DNA from: Rhodocollybia butyracea
Taxonomy: Eukaryota; Basidiomycota; Agaricomycetes; Agaricales; Omphalotaceae
NCBI GenBank assembly: GCA_015501585.1
Contig: JADNRY010000030.1
Coordinates: forward strand, 310,001-374,000
DNA: 64,000 nt
Direction: 5' to 3'
In this document: piece by piece, positions 10,651-22,295 of the stretch
Layout: every line of letters starts with the position of its first letter
Position numbering within the stretch: position 1 is the stretch's first letter
Program-made: the position numbers and the translations under genes
The notes under the pieces: model-generated
What the model was told of the DNA's origin: nothing
Database searches by the model: none
Seen by the model: only the letters and a program-made list of their open reading frames with translations

Positions 10651-12718
10651 TTACCAAGCAGTGCGAAAGAAGTCAGGATGTGGAAACTTCGCCCTGATGT
10701 TCTCCAGGAGCTTTTCGCCGGGGGTGCAGTAGGTTACATGCTGGGTAGTGGAACCACCTTTGTTCTGACCCGAGTGAAGCTGACCGACAATGAAAGCCTT
10801 GCCTTTAATCACGTGCCACACCAAAGCACTCTTCTCCGAGAAGGGTTCAGCAGTCTTGGGGCCGGAGTTGTAAATGCCGATCTCGATGGAAGTGACACCG
10901 AAATCGTTCTCGGTAAAGGAGACAAGACCGGCGTATCGACCGATGGTAAGGTCTGTAGCATTGCCATCTTTAGCGACCATGACGCAGCGCTGGTTCGTGT
11001 TGTCAATATCTTCAGGGACTGCGAGCTGGTCCAAAGTCGACCAGCCTTCAATTCGGAGCTTCCCATCCTGGGTGACCTTAAAAGAGTCCGGACCAGGAAT
11101 GGGGTTAAACATCCTCCTGAGCTGCTGTGAGGTGTACTTCGTCCCTAAAAAAATAAGGTTTGTTCTTTGAGGTGAACAGGAGACAGGAAAAAGTCGAAAC
11201 GCACCTATATGCACAACGTTTCCTTCGAAAGCATCCTTGACCTTAGCCTCGGCAGCAACGAAGACACCCCAGTCAGAGGTAAAACGACTACCACCCTTGT
11301 CAACAGTTATGGCTGGAGCAAATTGGGTATACCCAATATTGCGATGGAGACCGATATGGGACCAATTCGTAGTGGCATCCCGATATAAGGCCAAGAGGTC
11401 ATTGACGGCCTTGGTCTCTCGATCCAGGTCGATCTGCCTGTCTTTGATTTCTTCGGCATTATTGTCGGCTGACTTGGAGGCTAGCCACCGAGTCAAGCCC
11501 TCAGCAGCGTCAACGCGAACAGCGATTTCGTCAGTAATCTCGTCGAGGGCGCGATCAAATCGATGACCTCCACAAATTCGGACATAGCTCCGAGGCGCAC
11601 CACCTCTGAGCTCGTAGTTGACAGGAGGGTTCTTACGAAGAACGTGGCAGTTCGTGACGCCAAACACTTAGGTGCTGGGGTAGCCGTCTTTGTCGCGGTT
11701 CTCATGGAACCACATCGTAAGCGTGCCGTGAGTGTCTTCCCTCTCCCTGTCTTCGGTAGCAAGTGAGACGCCGTGAAAAGGGGTGAGGAATCGGCGAACA
11801 TGATAAGTAGCATCAAACTTGCTAACGGCAGGCAAGAGGGGGTGACCTGCCAGCTTCTGGAGAACGGACTCCCTCCACTCACCCTCGATTCCTTCATCCT
11901 TCAGGAGGTCAAGAATGTCCAGGGAGACCTCGTGGGCCGTCTCGGAAGAAGTAGTATTGGGTTTGACCCCAATCCAGATGACGACCGGACTCAAACTCCT
12001 CTTCCGTCCTTCGCCCGCCGGGTGGGTGTAGAATCTGGCGGGATCAACAGACGTCAGGCTGACCTTTCGTGCCTTGATAATTTGCACGATCTTAAGGCCA
12101 AGAGGGATCCAGACATTGTCCTTGTTGAGCGGCGTGTCGAAGACTCCATGGATAGATTTGACGGGGAGAGAGGCGAACCTGCCAGTCGGTTTGTTGTAGG
12201 GCGTGGTGCCATAGTCAGATCGGTATAAGAGAAGGGGATGTTGGTCGTCGCCCGTGATCCCGTTATAGTAGGATGTACGTTCAAAAAAACTGGGAATGAA
12301 CTCGGAGATGACAGTAGTAGTTTCGCGGCTGGACGCTATGCTTGCATCGCTAAGGGTGGGGGAGCTAGACAAGGGAGGCGAACCAGGGATCTCGGATTTC
12401 TGAGTTACAAAGTTGATACATTCGAGGGAATAGAGGGGGAGCTCTGGACGTCGGAAGATGGTAAGTGTGGTATTGACGCGAGATGAAATCAAAACTCGCT
12501 CAGCATATCCGGGTATAACCTCATAGTTTCCAACACTTCGTTCGTCCTTGCGGACACGCCTGTAGAGAGAAGGTAAGCGACGCGAGAATCTCGACACAGA
12601 CAAAGGGACCCGCCATCTCCAAGCAAATCCGGCTTGTTCTAGCTCGGCATCGGAAAACGGAAAAGCTGCAAGAGGTCGTCAGTCCAAGGAAAAAACAATG
12701 GCACTTACGACTAGCCAT
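10651..12718 (-). pseudogene. Lineage-expanded fungal protein with trypsin-like second half, interrupted by an in-frame stop
   Basis: Exon 1 is ten bases (12718-12709, MAS plus one base). Exon 2 runs 12665-11205 and exon 3 runs 11144-10651. Together they give 655 in-phase codons ending in HPDFFRTAW and a stop. Codon 336 (11668-11670) is TAA, between DGYPST and VFGVTNCHVLRK, so only 335 residues would be made. The phase is otherwise intact, which argues for a single recent nonsense change. The second half resembles a chymotrypsin-fold enzyme: TNCHVL could hold the histidine, SDWGVF the acidic residue, and KSALVW the site where family members carry a Gly-x-Ser-Gly type loop. Here the serine position looks changed. 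The N-terminal half is unrecognised. This type of protein is common in mushroom genomes and has no known function. It could also be a working truncated gene or a sequencing error. Confidence 0.68.
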
Positions 12719-12750
12719 GAAAAAGATAGAGTGTTATAACTTATACCGAC

Positions 12751-12909
12751 AAGAGAAAATGTGTTTGAATATCGAGCCTTGTACCACAAGTCAGTTTAGG
12801 GGGGCTGTAGTTAAGACATTTTCTTTCGAACTTGTGATGAAAGTGAAGAATATGTTTAGACTGACAAGTTATCCAAGTACTAAGTACGATTGCCTAGCTT
12901 CTCAGGTAG
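12751..12909. repeat. Right copy of the ~160-bp direct repeat, at the promoter of the trypsin-like gene
   Basis: It ends 33 bp upstream of the ATG at 12718, so it occupies the proximal promoter or leader. Its partner is at 10285-10450. The two copies flank the gene like the borders of a tandem-duplication unit. Confidence 0.7.
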
Positions 12910-13120
12910 AAACTCTTTTCCGAAGCATATCCGAGGAGTGCCTTAAAGTTGGATATCGGTTCGGGAAGGGCAACCCTGAAATCAGAATAGAACAATTTTC
13001 ACTGCAGAGTTGTGACAGAAAAATTAGGCGCCTCTGAAGAGTTCCGAAGCGTCTAATATCTATGCTTTCGGTCACGTTCAGGTGTGACACACGCGCTAGT
13101 CACAACCTTCTCTCTGCACC

Positions 13121-13794
13121 ATGGTAAATTGTCAGTCCATTACTTGTGCCGATCGTTAACTTTCTCTATTTCATCCTATACAGCTTCCATTATCATTACT
13201 GAATGCCGCTCAGAATAAGCCTATGGTTCGTCGCTTTTCCTGCTTCGTCGTCCCACTGTCATCTCATTCATGCGTGCAGCTTGTAGAGCTAAAGAACGGC
13301 GAAACTTTCAACGGTCATCTTGTAAACTGTGACAATTTTATGAACATTACGTTACGGGAGGTATACCAAACAAATTCCGATGGCGACAAGTTCTGGAAAT
13401 TAAAAGAGTGTTATATTAGAGGAAGCACAGTGCGCAACTTGTTTACATCGACGTGGCCTAATTGATCTGAGTTTCTGTTTCGATCCAGATCAAGTACTTG
13501 CGGATACCAGATACTCTTCTTGACGTTGTGAAGGAAGAACAGACCAGGGCCAGAGAAGCTGGAAGAAATGCTCGAGGCACACATGTTGGTGGACCAGGAG
13601 GCAGAGGAGGTGCGTACTGGCCGATCTTTTAAAATTTGAGTTAACTGTTCGTTCTAGGCCGAGGTGGACCCATGAGAGGAGGTATGTCGTCTCCATATCA
13701 TATTGTCAACATATTTAATTATTTTTTATCAGGACGCGGCGGTCGTGGTGCTCCAATGAGAGGTGGGCGTGGCAGGGGACGAGGTACTCAATGA
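13121..13794 (+). CDS. LSM4: U6 snRNA-associated Sm-like protein LSm4
   Basis: LSm4 is part of the Lsm1-7 (mRNA decay) and Lsm2-8 (U6 snRNA) rings. Six exons (13121-13123, 13184-13225, 13280-13429, 13489-13609, 13658-13681, 13733-13794) total 402 nt, or 133 residues. The protein begins [19 protein letters not shown]. Sm motif 1 is [20 protein letters not shown], Sm motif 2 is [16 protein letters not shown]. The tail is Gly/Arg-rich ([12 protein letters not shown] and similar), as in most LSm4 proteins. The first exon is the start codon alone. The open frame starting at 13223 is an artefact of intron 2. The gene diverges from the trypsin-like gene across about 400 bp. Confidence 0.96.
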
Positions 13795-14163
13795 ACCCTT
13801 TCGCTTGGTGTTTTGTTTGCTGTGTGTATATCATCCGGTGAGCCTGTAATGTATTTTCATAAAAACCGGTATAATTTGCATGTTCCGCGTACGAAAGTCG
13901 TGCTTATCTCCAACGGGATTCTATCGCTTCTGGCATAACGCATATATTGTCCGGTAGACTGGATCGCCCTACTCAAAAAAATGGCTCTCACGTGTAGACA
14001 AACTGAAGTCGTGAACATCCGCACTATTGAACGTCGTTTTTTTGCCACCATCCAAAATGGTGTCAACTTTCAAGTGGTTATCATCCTGCTTCGGGTAGCG
14101 TAGAAAAGGCACCAGGCTAAGAAAGCACGAATAAATAAGTACAGCTTTCAGTACTTAGAAACC
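13795..14163. other. Convergent 3' flanks
   Basis: This 369-bp gap lies between the ends of LSM4 (plus) and the Ser/Thr-rich membrane protein gene (minus). It should hold both 3' untranslated regions. No additional gene is visible. Confidence 0.5.
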
Positions 14164-15523
14164 CTAAAAGAATATTCTACTCGAGTGTTGAGATGATCCT
14201 CCGACAAATGGATACGATATTGACCTTCCTGTACTCGTTCCCATATCTAACAAACGGTCACCAACCATGCTGTTCGTACTGCTGCTCCCTTCCGAGCCTT
14301 GGGTGCAACTTGTTTCATTGATCACCCACGATAATCCGGGAACTCTGCCCAACTGTTTGCGGAACTCAGCAATCTGCTGGCGCCGTGTTCTACGAATATA
14401 AGCAAAGAGGAGGGTTCCAGATACAAACACGGTCCCAATCACGGCTAAAATGATTGCGTTTTTGGCTGTGTGAGATAGTCCGCGTTTTGGAGAGATCGGG
14501 GGCGAGGGAATTGAGGTGTTAGTAGGACCAGCACTAGAGGGCGTATCACTGGCCGTGGTGCTCGATACCGGGTCTGGGATATGCGTGCTAGAATTTGGTC
14601 ATTATTTTGAAATCGAAAACGGTTTGTGACTCCTCACCTTGAGATTGAACTTGTTGTAGAATTAATTGGCCTAAGATTAGTTGGAACAGGTATCAAGAAG
14701 ATATTATAAGAATAACTTACTTCGTCGAAGTAGAAGTGAGTGTAGTGGTAGAAGATTGTGACGTCGTCGTTGTTGAGGTTGTACTGAGACCATTGATTGC
14801 ATGAGTATAGAAAGCCAATCGAGTTGGCAACTGAACGGTTTCTTACCTTGTTTCTGTATTTGTAACATGTGTTGTTGAGATTATCGTACTAGAAGTGGAA
14901 GAAGAAGACCGAATGCTGGAGACAGGCTCGTTGTCTGACGGTGTTACCACGGTACCAGTGCTACCTATTACACCGATTTGGGCCCCAGACCCGAGCACAT
15001 TGGGGTTATCCGTCGTCAAAGGACTGGAGGTTTGTAAGTGCTAGAAAAGTGGCTACATCAGATACTTACGGTGCGATCATATCTATCACAAATTGACTAC
15101 ATAAAGATTAAGAACGATTAAAAATGGATGGAATATCGAACGCACCCGTCTTGGGTAAAAGTTAGCGTCGAAACTCCCGAGAGTTCTGAGCCTGCATCGA
15201 CAGGCGTTATTTCGCCAATAGTGTTATCAGTTAGGTCTCTCGGCCTCAACCCAAAAACGGTTGGGTCTGCGTTGGTGCGAGTCCATTGTAACTCCAACGG
15301 AACAGAGGCTTGCACGGAGACCTGAGAATTGATGGTACTGATCGTTAGACCATATGCGGGGGTAGAAGCAGCAAGTATCAAGAATGAAAGGGTACTGTAT
15401 GTTTGGATAGATCAGCATACAATGATATTAGCATCTTTCGCGTACTGACATGAGTGTGAGTTTGATTTCAAGAGAGCGTCTTCGAGGTAAGTATGGCCGC
15501 CTGTCTGACTGGAGGGAGAACAT
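14164..15523 (-). CDS. Predicted cell-surface protein: signal anchor, Ser/Thr-rich stalk, membrane helix, cytoplasmic tail
   Basis: The start at 15521-15523 gives a short basic N-terminus. After a phase-2 intron (donor GTCAGT) the chain continues with TLSFLILAASTPAYG, a secretion signal. The ectodomain contains VPLELQWTRTNADPTVFGLR and PRDLTDNTIGEITPVDAG, resembling the small beta-sandwich domains of Ser-rich fungal surface proteins. A Ser/Thr-rich stalk spread over several small exons follows. The last exon has a membrane helix (AVIGTVFVSGTLLFAYI), a basic stop-transfer (RRTRRQQ) and a cytoplasmic tail of about 80 residues ending at 14164. The topology suggests a wall or stress sensor or adhesion protein, but I recognise no named family. 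Small internal exons (14600-15100) were not all resolved. It shares a 221-bp promoter with the transcription factor gene. Confidence 0.72.
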
Positions 15524-15744
15524 TTGCGTGAAAGGGACAGAGCAACCAACGAAACTGTATACCTTGCATATATGAAAATCTGGTTTCTATGGGCCGTTAC
15601 AAAATGAAGAAAACTGTAGTATTAACCACAGCTTGTTTCATTCTAAACAGAGGGTACAGCGCAGATGAGGGCGAATAACATCTTGGATCATTATCAATTG
15701 TATAATTAGCGCGCGTGTCATATATCGACCTCCTTGTGGTCAAA
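15524..15744. promoter_or_regulatory. Bidirectional promoter between surface-protein gene and Zn2Cys6 regulator
   Basis: Two start codons face away across 221 bp. The segment includes an AT-rich TATAATT-like word near 15700. No specific regulator site was identified. The layout makes co-regulation possible but does not prove it. Confidence 0.45.
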
Positions 15745-18700
15745 ATGATGCAAGCTTCTCAGCCACCTAAATCTCAAGTAATCTCCTGTGCTGAGTGTCG
15801 CAGGCTCAAGGTAAGCTCTCCCTGAGCTCCTATGTTCGTTCTGAGTTTTTAACATATACAAGCTCAAATGTGACCGTGTTTTTCCTTGTGCCGCTTGTAT
15901 TCGAAGGGGTTGTGGAAATCTCTGCCGTGAGTGGTCAACATGTTCTCTAGTGGATTGGTTATCTTAATCTAATGGGCAGCTAATGGGACGCTTGAAAAGG
16001 GCAAACGAGGATTTCTGAAGAGACTGGAACAAGCATTGCCTTCAACAAACAATTATGAAGATGGCGAATCCACAGAAGTTGCTGTGTTTATGTCGCGAGA
16101 TGCGGCGATGGCAAAACGTATCCACGAATTAGAAACTGCATTAATCGAGGCAGGAATTGAAGTCCCCGGTCTCCCAGTAAAAGGTCGATCGAAATCCAGC
16201 AATAAACGAGTCAGAGCCAGGAGTACTTCCAGAGATTTCCCAAGCCGCGAAGAAACCAAGGATGTTTCAACATCGTCCGAAGAGCCCGAAATGCTTGATC
16301 TTGCCACAGGCTTCGGAACACTGACCATTGATCCCAAGAAACGGTCGCGATACATCGGTCTGTCCGGTGGTTCTGCTTATCTGGATAGTAATCTTTGGGG
16401 TTCTCGAGGTAGAGAGCACGAATCTTTCAGCAGTGGTGAGTTTCCGAGTCAAGGTCCTATGGGCATATCACCAAGCGCTTTATGTAGCGTCTGAGGATCA
16501 ATTGGAACGCGATCTCGAAGCACAGGTAGTCGCTACCTTGAGTGCTTTTCCACCTTATGAGGAAGCCATTCGCCTTTCGAATAACTACTTTCGGCATGTC
16601 TCATATCTGTGCGTCTCTACATAACTTTGTAGGTGCTTGTTTTTGATATATATTATCTTAGGTACGAGGTCATACCTGAGAGAACATTCCTTTCAACTCA
16701 CCTCCCAGCCCTTTACCATGAATCTGCCGAATCCCTCGGAACCCCCGATCTTCAAAACACTGTCGCTCTGGTTGGTACGATACTCGCTCTCGGGCAATTT
16801 TTCGATCTAGAGCAGCCTCGTTCCTCCGTTGAACCTAGGTCTGGGGAACTTTTCCGCCTAGCGGCGTTCGCATTAAACAGTCGTAGCATCCTTGACGGGG
16901 GATTGAAGATAAACACGTTACAGGGAGTGCAAGCCTTACATCTCATGTCATTTTATACCATGTGTAAGAGGGAAGAAGAAAGAGCAGAAAACGCGTGGCA
17001 CCTCCTTGGTCTCGCGGTTAGGTCAGTGCAGGCCCAGGGAATCCATATGGACCCTTCGCGATGGAATTTACCCGAAAAGGAGCTCGAGGAAAGAAGAAGG
17101 GTTTTTTGGGAAGTGCTAAGTTTTGACCGTCTGGTAAGTCGTTTTTTTCGAGCTGGAACAATCTGTTCGATAACATCTCATAGGCTGCATTCACAACTGG
17201 CCGCCCACACGCTCTCAGTGATATCCACTATGACTGCAAGATGCCTATGTCCAGTGACATACCTCTGCCTTCTGACAATGATCCCGCCAACAGTACATGG
17301 TCTCACACTCGCTGGCACACCTACAAATTTCACTTCGCAAAGCTCATTGGACGCATCATAGATGATGTCTACCCCGCCAGACCTACTACGTACACCTCCG
17401 TCATGGAATACGACCGTGAAATTAACGACTTCTATTTGTCCCTTCCGCAATGGACTCGTTCTACTTACCTAACTCAGCCTGTTGAATCATCACTATGGGA
17501 AAAACTCTTTCCTCAAGGAGCCGATGGAATGGTGGGATATGATTCATACAAGGAGGGTGGGTTTAAAGGGATGGGGAAGCCAGAGCACCAACGACAGAAT
17601 TTGCAGATTAACAGTCTGGCAACTATGATATTTGTGGTAACGCTGCATCTTCACCGGGGACCGTTTTGCAGGGCACTATGTATGGAGCCCAAGGAAATGC
17701 TCAAGTCGCAGTATGAGATGAGTATCAGCAGAGTGGTTTCGGTGGGTTGCTTCTTGTCTGGAATGGTGTTTTTATTTTTTTTACTTTCAATCAACGGTAT
17801 CAGTCCTCGACAGCCGTTATCAACGTATGCCGAGGTATGTTTGTTCTACACCCGGGTACGTCTCTTTTTCAAATCTTCACGTGAGCCAAAGCGTATTGAC
17901 CCCACAACTAGTCCTAACTTCTCGCCTCTGGCATTGGGTATTCCACACGTTTAGTGCGGCTGTCTGTCTGGCTGTTTTCGTCATTGTTGCGCCCTTTCAC
18001 CATCTGTCTCCTCATGCTTTTCGGAGCCTTCAAGATGCATTTGGATTTTTGAAGCTAACTGATGGCCGGCAAGCGAGGACTGCAGCATTAAGACTGACGC
18101 AGTTGGTAGAGAATGCTACTCGATCTATGACGGCGTTTTGTGATGCTGCTGCGTTGCAGCAAGATGGGATTCCTGCGATTAGAGCTATCAAAAAGATGCC
18201 ACGTCATAGCTCCGGTACCTCTGAAGTAGTTGCACCGTCGCCTTCAAACATGGGCCATCCACGGGATTTACTGGGGCTTCGACGAAATTGGTTCGTTTAC
18301 CTGAGGTATGTTCGATACTTATTTGATCATAGCCGCATACTTACCACTATCACAGAAACCGCACCCTGCGGATGTCGCGTCGTCGGAGCAACTCAAGCCC
18401 CCAGTGCCTTCGTCAGAACCTTCAACCAAAGAACATTTTGCTAGAATGATGGGAATTTACGTAGATTCGTCAGGCAAGTCGATGCGTCTTGAACCACCGT
18501 TCGCCGAAGGACCCCGACCCGAAGTTTCCGACCAAACTCTCTCTATACTGAACTCGTGGATAACTGGCGTATCGTCCAATGTTGCTGTCGAGTGTAGTCA
18601 CAATGAACTTCAAGCTGACGCTACTAGGAACTCTTTATCGAATTCCAGCCTTAACCCAAGGCCAGGATTTGGATGGGAATATTCGGGCGAGTCGAATAGT

Positions 18701-18895
18701 CATAATGAAGATCATATGACCACTGGCATCGATGGTGTACCATCATATCCTTTCGGCTTTGATGTTGGTTCGGTGGAAGAAGGAAGTGGCGGCTCTGGAA
18801 ATATGCATCCAGGACCACACTTTAATGACAACCATGCGTTTAATTTGTCGAGTTTTATACAGGATGGAGCGAAAGCATGGACTTATGACTTATGA
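15745..18895 (+). CDS. Zn2Cys6 fungal transcription factor with middle-homology (Fungal_trans) domain
   Basis: The first two exons encode the binuclear zinc cluster CAECRRLKLKCDRVFPCAAC, followed by IRRGCGNLC, within residues 15-45. A linker helix region follows (KRIHELETALIEAG). The regulatory middle domain starts near 16680 and includes GTILALGQFFDL, FRLAAFALNSRSILDGG, ALHLMSFYTMCKREEERAEN, AWHLLGLAVRSVQAQGIHMD and ERRRVFWEVLSFDRL. That is the usual order of the fungal-specific transcription factor domain. The C-terminus is Gly/Ser/Asn-rich and ends at 18895. At least six introns are needed, near 15810, 15925, 16490-16660, 17130, 17810 and 18305. Such proteins bind CGG-type sites and control metabolic genes; the target set cannot be inferred. 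Some internal splice sites are uncertain. Confidence 0.88.
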
Positions 18896-19213
18896 GCAGC
18901 TTATGGGTCTGCGAGCGACGATGCGAGATGAGAGTATCATGATGAATCTGGGTGTTTCAGCACTACACTACATAGGTATATTATATAGTATGACTTTCTC
19001 CGTAATGGATGGTGGCTTGGCAAGTTACCAATTCGATACAAGACTTCCGGTGCCGTTTTATCCATTCAAGTTGGGGTGTACATAACTATGTCGTAATCAT
19101 TCCCATCAATTTCTGCCGCTTCCTGGAGGCTACTTTAAGTTTCCCTTCTATTCCTTTGTTGCTTGACTTTATGTTTCTCTAGACTGTATGACACGGTCAA
19201 AACTTGCTGAACA

Positions 19214-21704
19214 ATGTCTACGGATCACTCAGAGTCCAGCTCTAACACAGCGACGATATCAGATCCTGCAGCATCATTGGACTCTTTGCTTTCGCCTCAA
19301 CAAGCCACGTTTACGGAGGCAGCAAACCCACGGATTTCCATCGCCGAATCCGAGCTGAGTGATGTCTCGCTGGATGAAGAAAAACTAGAGGAAGAAAAAC
19401 TGGAGGACCTGAAATTGGACACTGTTGATGACGGTCCTGAAGCCGGAAAAGCAACGACACCATCACCATTGGATTTGGAGTTGGAAGCAGCGCTTTCTTC
19501 AGCTTCAACGCACAAGAAATCTGCATCACTCACTACTATTCATTCTGGCCGCCATATATCTCTTCTGGTCAATCGTGAAGAACAGGTACAAGCCAATCGA
19601 GGGAGTGTAGACGGCCAACACAAGTTACAGGAAGAGTTCGCCAGGTTACAGAAGGGAAAAGCGGATGACACGGATAATCAAAACGGTCCTCTGACTCCCG
19701 GTGCCAATGCTGGCATTGACTGGGGTGAGTGACATTTGTTAAATTTCATGTTTCTTCACTCACAGATTGTGTAGACTTCTGGGGTGCTGTAATATCTGGT
19801 TTGTGACCTTTGTACGCCAACTGAACGGAATACCGACATTGCTTAAGATTATCAGAAGTTCGCTACTGAACGGCCGGAGGAATTATCACAGGCCATCGCG
19901 GAAGGCATACCATCGACATTAAGAGGAATGATGTGGCAATTGATGTGCTGATATTCTACATTATGCATTTTCTTTCGCTTACACCTCTCAAGGGCTGCAG
20001 CAAAGGATCCCGATCTTGAAAGTACATATCTGAAGCTCCTCAAGGAAAGCAGTATTCATGAGAAAGCCATCTTGCGTGATTTAGGGAGGTTAGAACTTAC
20101 ATCGTAATGTAGCATGAGCGCCAACTGACAAGTGGTTTTTTTTAGGACGTTTCCTCATCACGATTTTTTCACCGATGGACAAGGCATAGGGCAGGAGAAT
20201 CTGTATAATGTGCTGAAAGCCTATTCGATGTGGGTAACGAAATTCTCTTTGGACTCTTCATCATTCAAGATGGAAAATAGATACGATCCTCAAGTTGGCT
20301 ATTGTCAAGGATTACCTTTTGTTGTTGCCATCCTTTTGCTGAATGTAAGTGGCCGTTTACGAGTAGACTTTTTGTACATGTATTGACATTTCCCCTTCAA
20401 GATGCCCGACGAGGAAGCGTTCTCGCTCCTTGTGCGTCTGATGCAAGTATATGACCTTCGAGGTCACTTTCTTCCTGAGATGCCTAAACTGCAGCTGCGA
20501 CTGGTGAGGACTTTTCTTCTACCTTATATCGTATGTTGACCTTCATTTTTCTTTATAGTTTCAGGTATGTATGAAACAAGATGAAGGAGCCCACGCTTGA
20601 CCCGTCTATAGTTTGACCGCTTGATAGAAGAACTACTTCCAGTCCTCCATGTTCATTTCCTTCGGCAAGGTATCAAATCCAGTATGTTCTGCTCTCAAGT
20701 TTGTGTCTATTCGTTCGATCCTCGAACTTTCGAACTGACGTTACATCTTCTTAAAGTGGTTCCTGACGTTGTTTAGGTCAAACAAACTGCTATTGCTTCA
20801 CGCAACTATCTCTTCTGACATTTTTCGATCTTCTCAGCTATCGGTTCCCGCTTGACATCGTTTTCCGCATATACGACAACTGTCTGGCAAGTGGTATTGA
20901 AGCAATATTTGGATTCAGTATCGCGCTGCTCCACAAGAATGAGGATTTACTCTTGGAACTCAAGTTTGATGAAATACTTGCTTTCCTCAACACAAAATTA
21001 TTCGACCGATATAAGGTAAAGTGCACCCACTACTCTCCCTTTCAAATTGTTGAGGTTGTTTCTAGCTCGAATCTGAGGAAGGGCAGGAACAAAAATATCG
21101 AGTAAATGAATTCGTCAACGATGCTGTCTCCCTCCGCATCACTCCTTTCTTGCTGGATAGTTACAGCCGCGAGTACGAAGACATGCTCGTGAGTTGTGCT
21201 GTGGATGTTTTATCCTGTCATAGAGGCTAAAGCCAGTCTAGCGGGAAACAAACAAACATGCTATGGAGGTTGATGAACTTCGGAACAGCAATCGCTCGCT
21301 GTCGGCACAGGTGTAAGTTTCGAGCTGTGATTCTCTTGGGACCTTTCATCATGAACCGCGTTTCCATCAGGAAAAGACTCGAGTCGAACTTGGCCCAACT
21401 TAACGTGGAACATGTCGAACTCTTGGTTAGTGGGATTGCGTTTTGTTTGTGCTTCGATCATCTAATCCAAACACCTCAGAATGAACTAGTCAAATCTAGG
21501 CTTAGGAACGAGGAAATGGAAGGAGAGCTCGTTCGATACAAGTTATTGTAAGGCTTCTTTTTTAACTGCCACCTTTTTTGATAAAATTCCTCTAGGTATG
21601 CCGAAGCAATGCACGAGAACGAAGACGCTCAATCCTCTCATCGTATGTCGTTGAATCAGATATTTGGTGGTGCCAAGAGAGGAAGTAACGGCTCTAGAGT
21701 CTAA
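19214..21704 (+). CDS. TBC-domain Rab GTPase-activating protein (GYP5/EVI5-like)
   Basis: The acidic, Ser-rich N-terminal 170 residues end in the exon beginning at 19214. The TBC domain follows: DFWGAVISD, IPSTLRGMMWQLM, AILRDLGRTFPHHDFF with the arginine finger in the IxxDxxR motif, and VGYCQGLPFVVAILLLN with the glutamine finger. It continues MPDEEAFSLLVRLMQVYDLR and PLDIVFRIYDNCLASGIEAI. A coiled coil of about 100 residues (ETNKHAMEVDELRNSN, RLESNLAQLNVEHVELL, ELVKSRLRNEEMEGELVRY) closes the protein before the stop at 21702-21704. TBC plus a C-terminal coiled coil is the EVI5/Gyp5 layout. These act on exocytic or recycling Rabs. About ten short introns interrupt it. Both catalytic fingers are present, so it should be active. 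Confidence 0.92.
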
Positions 21705-21946
21705 TACGCTTTGATTTCGACGTTTTTTGTCTGTTGGGTAACTTAGAACTTGGGTGTCTCCCGTATTGTTTGTATCGTTAGCTTGTTTGACGTGGGCCTG
21801 TGCGCTGGATTTATGTTTGTAGACTTCATTAACGTTGGTTGTCTTCGGCGGCGTCCAAACATGATTCAGTTTACACATGCTCAACTTTGAATCTCTCAGC
21901 CGGATTCTGCATTTCCACTTTCAATCATTTACGAATAATCGACGAC

Positions 21947-22240
21947 TCACTTCGACGGCGCCGAAGTGAAGCCTTCGAACAGTCCTGTCACTGACATGGC
22001 CTTATCCCATACCCCTGAATGAAATCCGTCGCGCGTCGGGAGTCTGACTCGGGGCATGAAGCCACCGGCAACGTAAATGCCAGGCATGAGATTCATGGTA
22101 GTGATGCAGACGAAATCTAGCACAAGGACAGGCAAGAACAAAATCATGAACCGCCTCACAGATATCCAACAGTTAAAACTTGGAGTGCGATACATGTCTT
22201 TCTTGATGATGAACGGACCTACAGAGAAGAGTTGGAACAG
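21947..22240 (-). CDS. Possible small membrane protein (3' exon only resolved)
   Basis: A minus-strand open frame has a hydrophobic stretch (FMILFLPVLVLDFVCITTM) and a plausible soluble tail (YVAGGFMPRVRLPTRDGFHS) ending at 21947. Upstream, an acceptor-like CTGTAG at about 22236 and a donor-like GTAAGT near 22305 would join it to a short 5' exon under the GatB start. I could not make the phases agree. No family was recognised. It may instead be non-coding sequence between the TBC and GatB genes. Confidence 0.3.
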   Translation of the reverse strand: MFQLFSVGPFIIKKDMYRTPSFNCWISVRRFMILFLPVLVLDFVCITTMNLMPGIYVAGGFMPRVRLPTRDGFHSGVWDKAMSVTGLFEGFTSAPSK

Positions 22241-22295
22241 AGAGTATCATTGGTACTAGGAAGAAATACGGAGAGTCTAGTAATTCTAGATTGAA

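Noticed and set aside
11668..11670. Programmed stop-codon readthrough of the TAA
   Set aside because: The following bases (GTG) do not resemble known readthrough contexts such as CTA or CAATTA; nonsense mutation is simpler.
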